From the NCBI RefSeq assembly GCF_900176345.1, contig NZ_FWXU01000005.1, positions 186,001 to 250,000 of the forward strand: a DNA stretch of 64,000 bases, given 5' to 3'. The notes under the pieces were generated by a model, which did no database searches, was not told the DNA's origin, and saw nothing but the letters and a program-made list of their open reading frames with translations. Made by a program: the position numbers and the translations under genes. Position 1 is the first letter of the stretch, and every line of letters begins with the position of its first letter. Below, piece after piece: positions 38,057 to 45,974 of the stretch. This DNA is from Rhizobium sp. RU36D. GTDB lineage: Bacteria > Pseudomonadota > Alphaproteobacteria > Rhizobiales > Rhizobiaceae.

Positions 38057-38311
38057 ATGAGCCGCCTGACGATCGACATGACCGACCAGCAGCACCAGAG
38101 CCTCAAGGCGCTTGCTGCCTTGGAGGGAAAGACGATAAAGCAATATGCGCTTGAGCGTCTCTTTCCCGGCGATACCGATGCCGACCAGGCTTGGCAGGAC
38201 CTGAAATCCGTCCTGGGTGACCGGATCAAGGCCGGGATGGCTGGAAGGGTCTCGGACAAGAGCATCAACCAGATTCTTGACGAGGAACTGGCTGGACGCG
38301 GCTCCGCTTGA
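38057..38311 (+). CDS. Antitoxin of a ParDE/RelBE-type pair
   Basis: An 84-aa protein with an N-terminal ribbon-helix-helix-like start (SRLTIDMTDQQHQSLKALA) and a charged C-terminal tail that would wrap the toxin. GCGAGG precedes ATG 38057. Its stop overlaps the start of the toxin gene (TTGA), the usual antitoxin-first order. It should neutralise the toxin and repress the pair's promoter in the gap 37955-38056. Confidence 0.83.
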   Translation: MSRLTIDMTDQQHQSLKALAALEGKTIKQYALERLFPGDTDADQAWQDLKSVLGDRIKAGMAGRVSDKSINQILDEELAGRGSA

Positions 38312-38616
38312 GCTACGTTCTTACCCATGACGCGGAAGCTGATCTGCGTGCCATCATCCGCCACACGCGAAAACAATGGGGCGACGCGCAGCTGCGCATC
38401 TATGTGGCCAAGCTGGAAGCGGCAGTCGTCCGCGTCGCGGCCGGACAGGGCGTGTTCAAGAGGCTTGACGCCCTACACCCCGCGCTGCGCATGGCTCGTT
38501 GCGAGCACCACTACATCTTCTGCCTGCCGCGTGAAAAGGCGCCAGCCCTGATCATCGCGATCTTCCATGAGCGCATGGACTTGATGGTGCGACTGGCCGA
38601 CAGGTTGGGCGGTTAG
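38308..38616 (+). CDS. ParE/RelE-family toxin
   Basis: A 102-aa protein of the ParE/RelE fold: YVLTHDAEADLRAIIRHTRKQW at the N-terminus, then RMARCEHHYIFCLPR and IIAIFHERMDL, the typical beta-strand end. The start is a TTG at 38308 inside the antitoxin stop. ParE members poison DNA gyrase while RelE members cut mRNA, and the sequence alone does not settle which. The pair sits between two sugar operons and probably arrived as an independent cassette. Confidence 0.83.
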   Translation: MSYVLTHDAEADLRAIIRHTRKQWGDAQLRIYVAKLEAAVVRVAAGQGVFKRLDALHPALRMARCEHHYIFCLPREKAPALIIAIFHERMDLMVRLADRLGG

Positions 38617-38643
38617 AGGCGGTCACCCGACACTGCCTGCATC

Positions 38644-38673
38644 GCGGAAGGCAGGGTCAAGCCCTGCCTCCGC
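38644..38673. terminator. Hairpin between toxin and aldolase genes
   Basis: GCGGAAGGCAGGG and CCCTGCCTCCGC pair with one bulged base around a five-base loop, in the gap between convergent genes. It lacks a long T-run, so it is a probable but modest bidirectional terminator. Confidence 0.55.
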
Positions 38674-38681
38674 AACACAAC

Positions 38682-40736
38682 TTAGCGCATGGCGGCTGCG
38701 ATATTGCCGCCGTCGACGGTTGTCACGTCGGCGGTGGTGCGTTCGGCGAGCGCCTGATGCACAAAGGCGCGGGCGACGTCTTCCGCCGTGACCTCCAGAC
38801 CGAGCAGATTTCCGCCCATATATTCCTTGATGGACAGGCCCCGGGCGGCGGCGCGGTTGGCGATCATCTCGTCATTCAACAGGCCGGAGCGGATGCGGTC
38901 GGCGTTGACGGCGTTTACCCGGATACTGTCGGCGCCATGCTCCAGGGCATATTGCCGCGACAGGAACAGCGTCGCTGCCTTTGGCAGGCCGTAAGCGCCA
39001 AATTTTGCGCCGGGATTGACCGCCTGCTTCGAGGCATTGAACAGCAGGACGCCGCCGGTGCCCTGCGCCTTCATGATGCGCACCGCATTTTGCGCGACGG
39101 TCTGGTGGGCGAAGAAGTTCAATTCGAAGCTCTTGCGCAGCAGCGCGTCGTCCATGGTTGCGATCGGGCTTTCCCAGGCGGCGCCGGCGTTGGACACCAC
39201 GATATCGACGCCACCGAAGGTCGCCACAGCCTTGTCGAAGGCGGCACGCACGGAGGCCGGATCGGTGATGTCGCAGGCGATGCCGATGGAATTGTTGCCC
39301 GCGGCCTTTGCCACCGCAGACGCCTTTTCGCCATCGAGATCCAGCACCACGGCATGGGCGCCCTCGGCGGCAAAGGCCTTCACGACGGCCGCGCCGATTG
39401 CGCCTGCGCCGCCGGTGACCAGTGCGACCTGGCCGGTAAAGGGTTTGGGTTTTGCGCCTGCGAGCTTTGCCTGTTCCAGCGACCAGTATTCGAGGTCAAA
39501 CAGATCGGGCCGGCTGACCGGCTCGAAGCGACCGACGGATTCGGCATCGCGGGCCGCCTCGATCCACATCTCCCCGACATCGGCGGCGATCATCGCATCC
39601 TTGTAGGTGCGGCCATGGCCGAACATGCCGAGACCCGGCACCAGCGTCAGGCGCGGCATCGGGTCCAGCATCGTGCGCTTCACATCGTCCCGCGCATCAT
39701 TGCTGCGGAAGTATTCGGTGTAATCGGCCACAAACCGGGCGACATGCTCATCGATAACGGCGCGATATCCCGAGAGACCTTGCTTTTCCGGCGCCGGCAG
39801 GACCATCGGCCCGGTCTTAATGCGGATCGACAGATCAGGCGTGGACACGCCCCGCGCCGCCATGTCGCGGACTTCGCGTGCGTTGACGAAGTCAAGGATG
39901 TCAGCCGAGCTGCGGAAGACGCTGACCATGCGGTCGTATCGACCTTCGCCCTTGTCGACAGCGACGGCGCCGCGCAGCAGGGGCATGATGTCGTCGGCGC
40001 TTGCCAAGTCTTTTGGCAGGGCCGCTGGCGTGAAGGGGTTTCGACCATTCTTCTTTACGTGGTCTTCGGCGATCGTCACATAGTGGATCATCCGGTCATA
40101 GGCCTCTTTCGCCGTCTCGGCGAAGGTGAAGATGCCATGCTTGTCGAGGATCAGTCCCTCTACGGTCGGGTCCTGGTCGAACACCTCGGCCGCCGCCTTG
40201 GCCAGCGCGAAGCCCGGCATGATATAGGGCACGAAGCCCATCTTCTTGCCGAAGAGTTCAGCACTCATCTCCCGGCTCTTCGCCTGATCGGCGATGGCAA
40301 GGATGGCGGTGGAATGGGTGTGATCGACGAACTTGTGCGGCAGGAAGGCATGCAGCAGCGCTTCCACGGATGGGTTCGGCGCTGCGGGGTCGAGAAGATT
40401 GGCGCGCAGCAGCGTCACCATGTCCTCGTCTGACAGTTTGTCCAGCTTGCGGCTTTTCAGGAGCGCGGCGATCTTGACCGCCGGCAGACCCGGCGGCTCG
40501 ATGGTGCCCATGTCCCAGCCGCTGCCCTTGACGCAAAGCACCGCATGGGTATCCCCGACCAAATCGGTCATCTCGGTCTTCACGGAGGTATTGCCGCCAC
40601 CGTGCAAGACGAGCCGCGGCTCGCCGCCCAGCAGGCGCGTCGTATAGGTCCGTAGCGCCAGGTCGCGATTGATACCCTTGGCGGCATAGCCGGCGACGAT
40701 CTTTTCCGCTTCGTCGTCGCGCCAGAGATTTTCCAT
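38682..40736 (-). CDS. Bifunctional class II aldolase/short-chain dehydrogenase
   Basis: A 684-aa fusion. The N-terminal class II aldolase part (about 1-400) has HGGGNTSVK and the metal His pair in FVDHTHSTAIL, then GLILDKHGIFTF. The C-terminal dehydrogenase (about 420-684) has the NAD-binding GGAGAIG and the catalytic YGLPK (YxxxK). Fusions of this kind are annotated as rhamnulose-1-phosphate aldolase/lactaldehyde dehydrogenase. A related use is cleavage of 5-deoxy- or methylthio-ribulose 1-phosphate to DHAP plus an aldehyde that the dehydrogenase then converts. The start ATG 40736 has GGGAGG upstream. No rhamnose isomerase or kinase is in the window. Confidence 0.9.
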   Translation of the reverse strand: MENLWRDDEAEKIVAGYAAKGINRDLALRTYTTRLLGGEPRLVLHGGGNTSVKTEMTDLVGDTHAVLCVKGSGWDMGTIEPPGLPAVKIAALLKSRKLDKLSDEDMVTLLRANLLDPAAPNPSVEALLHAFLPHKFVDHTHSTAILAIADQAKSREMSAELFGKKMGFVPYIMPGFALAKAAAEVFDQDPTVEGLILDKHGIFTFAETAKEAYDRMIHYVTIAEDHVKKNGRNPFTPAALPKDLASADDIMPLLRGAVAVDKGEGRYDRMVSVFRSSADILDFVNAREVRDMAARGVSTPDLSIRIKTGPMVLPAPEKQGLSGYRAVIDEHVARFVADYTEYFRSNDARDDVKRTMLDPMPRLTLVPGLGMFGHGRTYKDAMIAADVGEMWIEAARDAESVGRFEPVSRPDLFDLEYWSLEQAKLAGAKPKPFTGQVALVTGGAGAIGAAVVKAFAAEGAHAVVLDLDGEKASAVAKAAGNNSIGIACDITDPASVRAAFDKAVATFGGVDIVVSNAGAAWESPIATMDDALLRKSFELNFFAHQTVAQNAVRIMKAQGTGGVLLFNASKQAVNPGAKFGAYGLPKAATLFLSRQYALEHGADSIRVNAVNADRIRSGLLNDEMIANRAAARGLSIKEYMGGNLLGLEVTAEDVARAFVHQALAERTTADVTTVDGGNIAAAMR

Positions 40737-40796
40737 TGATTTAAGCCTCCCGATATACCGGCCCGGCCGGAAACGGCGGGCCAAAACTCCTCAAAT

Positions 40797-41780
40797 TCAA
40801 GCCTTGCTCGAACCGATCTTGCCGAAACCCTGCTGTTTCCAATGGTCCAGGACCCGCCGCGCCATTGAGCTTGTCAGGATCAGATGCGAGGCGAAACCGC
40901 CTTTCAGCGCGGCGATCAGCGGCGCGAACTTGTTGTCCTCTTGCACGACCAGCATACGCTTGCGGATGGCCCTGATGGAATCGAGATCGGCAGAAATGCA
41001 GCGGCGGTTATGCGCGCAATCCATCCAATTTCCGTCGTGGTCGATCAACTGCCCGGCAATGACGCCCACGGCGCCCTGTTCCCCCATGTCATGCATGTCC
41101 TGCGCCGAAAGGGCGCCACATTTGACGAGGTGGCTGTCATCCTCGATGCCGCCGACGGAATAAAGCGCCAACTCACAGTCGGATATGGCGGCCAACTGCT
41201 CCTTGATCACAGGCTCGCCGCGCAGTTCCTCCGCCAGGCGCTCCGAGGACAGCACGAGCGGCGCATAGAAGTTGATGCCCTCGGCATTCAGGCGGCGGGC
41301 GATTTCCGTCGTGCATTGATCGGGACGATAGGAATAGGGCGCGCCGAGATTGCCGCAGAGCTGCACCACCGTGACACCGCGCAAATCAGCGAATGGCATG
41401 ACATCGGCGATGTGATAGACGGTGCGGCCCCAGGCGACACCGACACGGTCACCCTTGTTGATGAGCTCGAGGAAAACGGATGCGGCAACAACAGGCATTT
41501 CTGCGGCCGGGTTCATCGCCTGTCGGTCCTCGGGAACGATCCATACGGTCGTCAGCCCGGTCGCGTCCTCCAGCTCACGGGCAAGGACGTCATCCGAAAA
41601 CAGTTCCGACGACGTTGTGATCGTCACGATGCCCATCTCGCGGGCGCGGCGCAGATACATGGCCACCGATGCCCGCGAAATTTCCAGCCTCTGGGCTACC
41701 TCATCCTGGCGCAGGCCATGGGTATAATAAAGCCAGGCGGCCTTGTGGATGATCTGGTCGGCGGCACGGATCGGCATCAT
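40797..41780 (-). CDS. SorC/DeoR-type sugar-binding transcription regulator
   Basis: A 327-aa regulator. The N-terminal helix-turn-helix is LRQDEVAQRLEISRASVAMYLRRA (about 26-49) and the C-terminal sugar-phosphate-binding domain contains VGVAWGRTVYHIAD and VVQLCGNLGAP. I chose ATG 41780; a longer frame upstream to 41834 would include its own promoter region. It lies 60 bases ahead of the aldolase/dehydrogenase gene on the same strand and probably controls it. A 13-base element in front of it resembles the mtnK operator. Confidence 0.9.
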   Translation of the reverse strand: MMPIRAADQIIHKAAWLYYTHGLRQDEVAQRLEISRASVAMYLRRAREMGIVTITTSSELFSDDVLARELEDATGLTTVWIVPEDRQAMNPAAEMPVVAASVFLELINKGDRVGVAWGRTVYHIADVMPFADLRGVTVVQLCGNLGAPYSYRPDQCTTEIARRLNAEGINFYAPLVLSSERLAEELRGEPVIKEQLAAISDCELALYSVGGIEDDSHLVKCGALSAQDMHDMGEQGAVGVIAGQLIDHDGNWMDCAHNRRCISADLDSIRAIRKRMLVVQEDNKFAPLIAALKGGFASHLILTSSMARRVLDHWKQQGFGKIGSSKA

Positions 41781-41821
41781 TGTCCCTAAGCATGATAAGC
41801 ACTGACATAATTCATCAACGC

Positions 41822-41834
41822 TGACAAAAGTCAA
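41822..41834 (-). promoter_or_regulatory. Candidate SorC-regulator site
   Basis: TTGACTTTTGTCA on the minus strand, 42 bases before the regulator start, is a near-palindrome. It matches the minus-strand element TTGACATTTGACA in the mtnK/importer gap at 11 of 13 positions. It may be a shared operator of the two loci. Confidence 0.45.
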
Positions 41835-41946
41835 TGCAGGTCATTTGGGACGGTTGGGTTGGCCGTGCCGGGCGTGTGGCGCCTCCCACTTCTGATCGGA
41901 AGCTCAGGAGCGTCAAGCTATGGTGACTTGGGTTGGTGGCTCCTTC

Positions 41947-42885
41947 CTACAGATCCAGCCCGGCGACAAGATGCGGTAAAAGCGCTGCCTCAGCGGCAGG
42001 GGAAATATCGATGATCCCGCGCCTGTCGATGTCGAAGACGACGGCGACGGATTGCATCGATCCAAAGACGGTGCCCGTAATGGGATCGATCATCCAGAAG
42101 ACCAGGTGCATCACGCGCTTGTCTGCCCGCTGCAGGCCGGCCCAGATCTCGAAACAGTCGCCAAGGCGCGGCGTCTTGCCTTTGAGGATGCGGAACTCCA
42201 GTAGAGCGCCGCCGATCTTGCCGGTTGGCGCAACAGCGTTTTCGGCGACGATAGCATGCAGGGGGCCGGTCAGTTGCTTCACCCCATTGCCGACAGCGCC
42301 GATGAATTTCTGCAGGCCCATGCGGCCGAATGCATCGCAGGCATCCTGCTCGATCAGCCCGATCGCGGTGCGTTTGAGGCCGAGTTCCATGGCCCGATGT
42401 CGCGCGGCGGTCATGACGACCGGATCATCGCCGGTGCTGCGGGCCTGAGCCTCCTTGGGAAGATCGACACGCCGTGACGCCGCAGCCTCCGTGAATGCGG
42501 GCGGCCATGGCAGTGTCACGGTGCCTTCGGGAGCCGTGACATGGGAGACCCTGACCCGGAATGTTGCTGCGACCTGCCCGCTCACGCTGTGATACATGAC
42601 GAGGACGATCGTCGCTGTGCTCTCTTCGACGCCGAGGAATCCACCCGTGATATGCAGCGGCGCGCCCGCATGCGCCTCGCGGTGAAAGCGGATATGGCTC
42701 TCATCATAGCTCAGGGTCGAAGGGGATCGCGGCGAATAGAGACCCGGCATGCCGGACAGTCCGAAAAGAACGACCAGCGCCTCATGAAACCGGGCGGCAT
42801 AGAACTGGGTGTTCCAGTGGCCCATTTCGTCCAGTTCCCACTGGCGCACGCTGCCGCGCCAGACCTCGATCATCGTTTCGCTCAT
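41947..42885 (-). CDS. Double-hotdog thioesterase-like protein
   Basis: A 312-aa protein with two hotdog-fold halves. The first has EMGHWNTQFYAARFHEAL, the second GLQKFIGAVGNGVKQL and later FEIWAGLQRADKRVMHLVFWM. The pattern recalls 4-hydroxybenzoyl-CoA thioesterase relatives that act on acyl-CoA. ATG 42885 is preceded by GGGAGG. It follows an IclR regulator on the same strand by 94 bases. The substrate is unknown. Confidence 0.75.
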   Translation of the reverse strand: MSETMIEVWRGSVRQWELDEMGHWNTQFYAARFHEALVVLFGLSGMPGLYSPRSPSTLSYDESHIRFHREAHAGAPLHITGGFLGVEESTATIVLVMYHSVSGQVAATFRVRVSHVTAPEGTVTLPWPPAFTEAAASRRVDLPKEAQARSTGDDPVVMTAARHRAMELGLKRTAIGLIEQDACDAFGRMGLQKFIGAVGNGVKQLTGPLHAIVAENAVAPTGKIGGALLEFRILKGKTPRLGDCFEIWAGLQRADKRVMHLVFWMIDPITGTVFGSMQSVAVVFDIDRRGIIDISPAAEAALLPHLVAGLDL

Positions 42886-42979
42886 TTCGCTTCCTCCCAA
42901 ATGCAGCATCTGCATATCAGGAGGCCTGCGATATCGCAATTGCCTGTCTCGGTTGGACCTGCCGATGGCCAGGGCCTGT

Positions 42980-43858
42980 TTATTTCTCCGCCGGTCGCCG
43001 TGTCTTCGATGTCATGGCAACCTGAGCCTCGGCGGCCCGGGTCCCTGCACCGAGCCGCTCCGACAGCCGCCCGGCGGCTGCAATCAAGGCCTCCGTCGTC
43101 GAGGTCATGCGCGGACCGGCGATCTGCTTGTCGGAGCCGAGCACGGTCATGGCTGCAACGATGGCGCCGCTATAGTCGAAGACCGGTGCCGCGATGGCCG
43201 CAAAGCTGGAATTGATGCTGTTGATGGTCATGGAATAACCCTGCCGGCGAACGGTCTCCACGATCTTCTGGATGTCCCGCGCCGTCGTCACCCGCGGCGC
43301 CAGGGATTGGGCATCATCCGGCGCTTCGCGGCGGGCGGCGGCCATTTCGTCCTGGCGCACGGCCGCGGTTTCAGCCTCATCAAGATAGGTCAGGAAAACC
43401 TGACCGGTCGCGGAGGTGAGGAGCGGCAGCACATAGCCGAGACGCACGGCGAGCGACCCTTGTCTTTCGCCGTCCACCTTCGAGACGATGCCCGGTCCCC
43501 GATCGCCCCAGAGCGAGAGATAGGTGGCGAACCCGGTCGCCTGTTGCAGCGCCGACAGTTCCTCCCGGGCGAAGGCCACGACATCCAACTGGCGGATGGC
43601 CGAGAGCCCAAGTTGCACGGCAAAGCGGCCGAAACCATAATGCCCCGTCACCGGATCCTGAAAGGCGATGCCCTCCTTGATGAAGCTGACCAGGTAAAGA
43701 TGCGCCTTGCTGGGCGGCATGCCGGCCGCGGCGGCGATATCCCGCAAGGGCAGGGGGCCGTTGGCGGCTTCCATGGCCCTGATGACTTGAAATCCAACTT
43801 CGATTGATTGGATGCGGCGCTGGGTCCACTCTCCGGGCTTCTGGTCTTTTGTCGACAT
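42980..43858 (-). CDS. IclR-family transcription regulator 1
   Basis: A 292-aa regulator with the IclR winged helix (GPLPLRDIAAAAGMPPSKAHLYLVSFIKEG in part) and an effector-binding domain (about 95-260; GYVLPLLTSATGQVFL and YSMTINSINSSFAAIAAPVF). I set the start at ATG 43858 with GGGGAG upstream; the frame extends further but into the divergent control region. It faces the second IclR gene and probably controls the hotdog gene downstream. Confidence 0.9.
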   Translation of the reverse strand: MSTKDQKPGEWTQRRIQSIEVGFQVIRAMEAANGPLPLRDIAAAAGMPPSKAHLYLVSFIKEGIAFQDPVTGHYGFGRFAVQLGLSAIRQLDVVAFAREELSALQQATGFATYLSLWGDRGPGIVSKVDGERQGSLAVRLGYVLPLLTSATGQVFLTYLDEAETAAVRQDEMAAARREAPDDAQSLAPRVTTARDIQKIVETVRRQGYSMTINSINSSFAAIAAPVFDYSGAIVAAMTVLGSDKQIAGPRMTSTTEALIAAAGRLSERLGAGTRAAEAQVAMTSKTRRPAEK

Positions 43859-43969
43859 GCTGGCTCCCCGCTCGCCGATCATTTTATCCGTCTTTGCGAA
43901 GTGGGTCGAGGCGGTCGCGGTTTTCCACAATGCGGCTGCGGTATGGGCAACCTTGCCTCCGGTCCAAAA

Positions 43970-43986
43970 ATCTCGTTTTATGCGAT
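43970..43986. promoter_or_regulatory. IclR-type operator upstream of IclR gene 2
   Basis: ATCTCGTTTTATGCGAT matches the site before the amidohydrolase gene (ATCTCATATAATGAGAT) at 13 of 17 positions, with the symmetric ends conserved. It lies in the 178-bp gap between the two divergent IclR genes, 51 bases before the preferred start of IclR gene 2, which suggests autoregulation. Confidence 0.65.
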
Positions 43987-44036
43987 TTTCGCGGCAGCAA
44001 GGGCCTTTATCGGCTTCGTCATATGGCAGTAAGATA

Positions 44037-44804
44037 TTGAACATTCCCGCCTCCAACAGCCTTGAGCGGATCCTTGCCGTCCTGGACGTCTTTACCGAAG
44101 ACCGCCTGGAATGGACGCCGGAGGAGCTGATGGCGAGCTTGGGCTATTCCCGACCGACGCTGTATCGCTATCTGAAAACGCTGAAGGAGTCCGGCCTGTT
44201 GGTATCAGCATCATCAGGGGCCTTCACGCTCGGCCCACGCGTCGTGGAAATGGACTATCTGCTGAGAAAATCCGATCCGCTGGCCTTGCATGGAGCCGAA
44301 CATTTGGAGCGCCTCGTCGCGCGCTACAGATGCACAGCCCTGCTCGCACGCTGGTACGGAGCCAAGATTCTGTGCATCGATTCGCGAAATTCGGCCGAAA
44401 AACCGGTGACGAGCTACCCACGAGGGCGTCCGATGCCGCTTGGTCGCGGCGCGATTGGCCGCTCGGTGTTGGCCTTCCTGTCCCGGCGACAGCAGCTTCC
44501 GGTCGTCCGGTCGCTGCTCGATGAGCTCGCTGCCGTGGGTTTCGGTCATGGCGAAGCCGAGGTGCTGGAGGCGTTGAAGCGGGTCCGCAGGGCGGGTGTC
44601 GCCGTGGCATTCGGTGAGGTCACGCCCGGTGTCGTCGGTATTGCCGCGCCGCTTTTTGACGGCGGCGAAAGCCCGATGGGAAGCTTCGGCCTGACAATCT
44701 CGGGCAGTCTCGTGAACGGCGAAGCGATCGACGCGATCAGCGACGATGTGCGCAAGGCGGCCGCGGACCTCAGCCGCACGCTCACCCTGTCCAAAGGCAA
44801 GTAG
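44037..44804 (+). CDS. IclR-family transcription regulator 2
   Basis: A 255-aa regulator with helix-turn-helix ILAVLDVFTEDRLEWTPEEL and GYSRPTLYRYLKTLKESGLL, and a C-terminal effector domain (PMPLGRGAIGRSVLAFLSRRQ; GVVGIAAPLFDGGESPMGSF). I prefer TTG 44037, which gives normal IclR length. An in-frame ATG at 43980 lies inside the operator and is less likely. It is followed by the operator and the amidohydrolase gene, its probable target. Confidence 0.88.
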   Translation: MNIPASNSLERILAVLDVFTEDRLEWTPEELMASLGYSRPTLYRYLKTLKESGLLVSASSGAFTLGPRVVEMDYLLRKSDPLALHGAEHLERLVARYRCTALLARWYGAKILCIDSRNSAEKPVTSYPRGRPMPLGRGAIGRSVLAFLSRRQQLPVVRSLLDELAAVGFGHGEAEVLEALKRVRRAGVAVAFGEVTPGVVGIAAPLFDGGESPMGSFGLTISGSLVNGEAIDAISDDVRKAAADLSRTLTLSKGK

Positions 44805-44831
44805 ATCTCATTTTATCTCATATAATGAGAT
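44805..44831. promoter_or_regulatory. IclR-type operator before the amidohydrolase gene
   Basis: Three copies of a 7-base half-site occur in 27 bases: ATCTCAT (44805), ATCTCAT (44815) and the inverted ATGAGAT (44825), separated by three bases each. The last two form a 17-bp perfect palindrome whose spacer contains TATAAT (44821-44826), a perfect -10 box without a clear -35. A repressor or activator bound here would control the amidohydrolase gene. Confidence 0.72.
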
Positions 44832-44900
44832 TTTTGTTGACTTCATTCCTGCCTCCCATCACCTTGCTGGCACTGGAGCCATGCGAGGAGGAGCGCACCC

Positions 44901-45917
44901 ATGAGAAAGATCGACGTCTTTAACCACATCTGGCCGCAGCCGTTTTTCGACGCGCTGATCCGTCATATCGGCACGATGACCGATATGACCAGGCGTTCCG
45001 GCGAAGTGCCGATGATGACGGACCTCGACCGTCGTTTTGAGGTGATGGATATGTTCGGGGCCGATTACCAGCAGATCTTGTCGCTGGCGTCGCCGCCCCT
45101 GGAGAAGTTCGCTGGACCCGATGGCGCCCTGGAACTGTCGCGTATCGGCTCGGATGCGATGGCGGAACTGTGCCAGAAATATCCCGATCGTTTTCCCGCC
45201 TTTATCGGCACCGCACCGATGAACAATCCCGACGCCGTCGTCGAGGAATGCCGCCGGGCGATCGAGGATCTGGGCGCTGTCGGCATGCAGATCTTCACGA
45301 ATATCAACGGAAAGCCGGTCGATCTGCCGGAATTCGAGCCCTTCTTCGATTACATGGCCAAGGCCGGCAAGCCGATCTGGCTGCATCCTGCCCGGACCCA
45401 GAAATTCTCGGATTATGAGACGGAAGACCGGTCGGAGTATGAAATCTGGTGGACGCTCGGCTGGCCTTACGAGAGTTCGGCCACGATGTCGCGCATGGTG
45501 TTTTCGCGGATGTTCGACAAGTTCCCGGGCCTGAAGGTGATTACGCACCATGCCGGCGGCATGATCCCCTATTTCGAAGGCCGTGTCGGTGCCGGTTGGG
45601 ACCAGATGGGCAAGCGCACCAGCGATCGCGACCTCTCCGGTGTCACCAAGGCGCTGAAACGTCCGCATCTCGACTACTTCAAGGATTTTTATGCCGATAC
45701 CGCAAGCTTCGGTTCGCGCAAGGCCATCGAGCATGCCATGGAATTCTTCGGTGAAGACCATGTTCTCTTTGCATCCGACGCGCCCTTCGACCCCGAAGGA
45801 GGGCCGATGTATATTCGCGAAACGCTCCGCATTCTCGATAGCCTTGATGTGTCCGAGGAAACCCGAGCCAAGCTTTACCATGGCAATGCCATCAAGCTTC
45901 TAGGCTTGAAGCCCTAG
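44901..45917 (+). CDS. Amidohydrolase-2 family metal-dependent hydrolase/decarboxylase
   Basis: A 338-aa TIM-barrel protein of the family with aminocarboxymuconate semialdehyde decarboxylase. Metal positions seen are His9 (VFNHIWP), the His of IWLHPARTQ, THHAGGM and the Asp of LFASDAPFDPEGGP. The usual N-terminal HxH is FxH here, so one metal ligand is changed. GAGGAGG lies just before the ATG. It is preceded by IclR regulator 2 and its operator. Substrate is likely an aromatic or carboxylic compound; not determined. Confidence 0.85.
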   Translation: MRKIDVFNHIWPQPFFDALIRHIGTMTDMTRRSGEVPMMTDLDRRFEVMDMFGADYQQILSLASPPLEKFAGPDGALELSRIGSDAMAELCQKYPDRFPAFIGTAPMNNPDAVVEECRRAIEDLGAVGMQIFTNINGKPVDLPEFEPFFDYMAKAGKPIWLHPARTQKFSDYETEDRSEYEIWWTLGWPYESSATMSRMVFSRMFDKFPGLKVITHHAGGMIPYFEGRVGAGWDQMGKRTSDRDLSGVTKALKRPHLDYFKDFYADTASFGSRKAIEHAMEFFGEDHVLFASDAPFDPEGGPMYIRETLRILDSLDVSEETRAKLYHGNAIKLLGLKP

Positions 45918-45927
45918 GGATGAACAC

Positions 45928-45958
45928 GGTGGCGGCGAATATCCGGTTTGCCGCCACC
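45928..45958. terminator. Hairpin between amidohydrolase and topoisomerase genes
   Basis: GGTGGCGGC and GCCGCCACC form a perfect 9-bp stem around a 13-base loop in the 57-bp gap between convergent genes. It is a probable bidirectional terminator; the T-runs are weak. Confidence 0.65.
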
Positions 45959-45974
45959 TCGTCATTTGGTTCCG

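Noticed and set aside
38682..41780. A complete rhamnose catabolic locus
   Set aside because: The aldolase/dehydrogenase resembles rhamnulose-1-phosphate enzymes, but no rhamnose isomerase, kinase or mutarotase is present.
43980..44804. Longer start (ATG 43980) for IclR regulator 2
   Set aside because: The ATG lies inside the palindromic operator and adds residues not usual for the family; TTG 44037 gives normal length.
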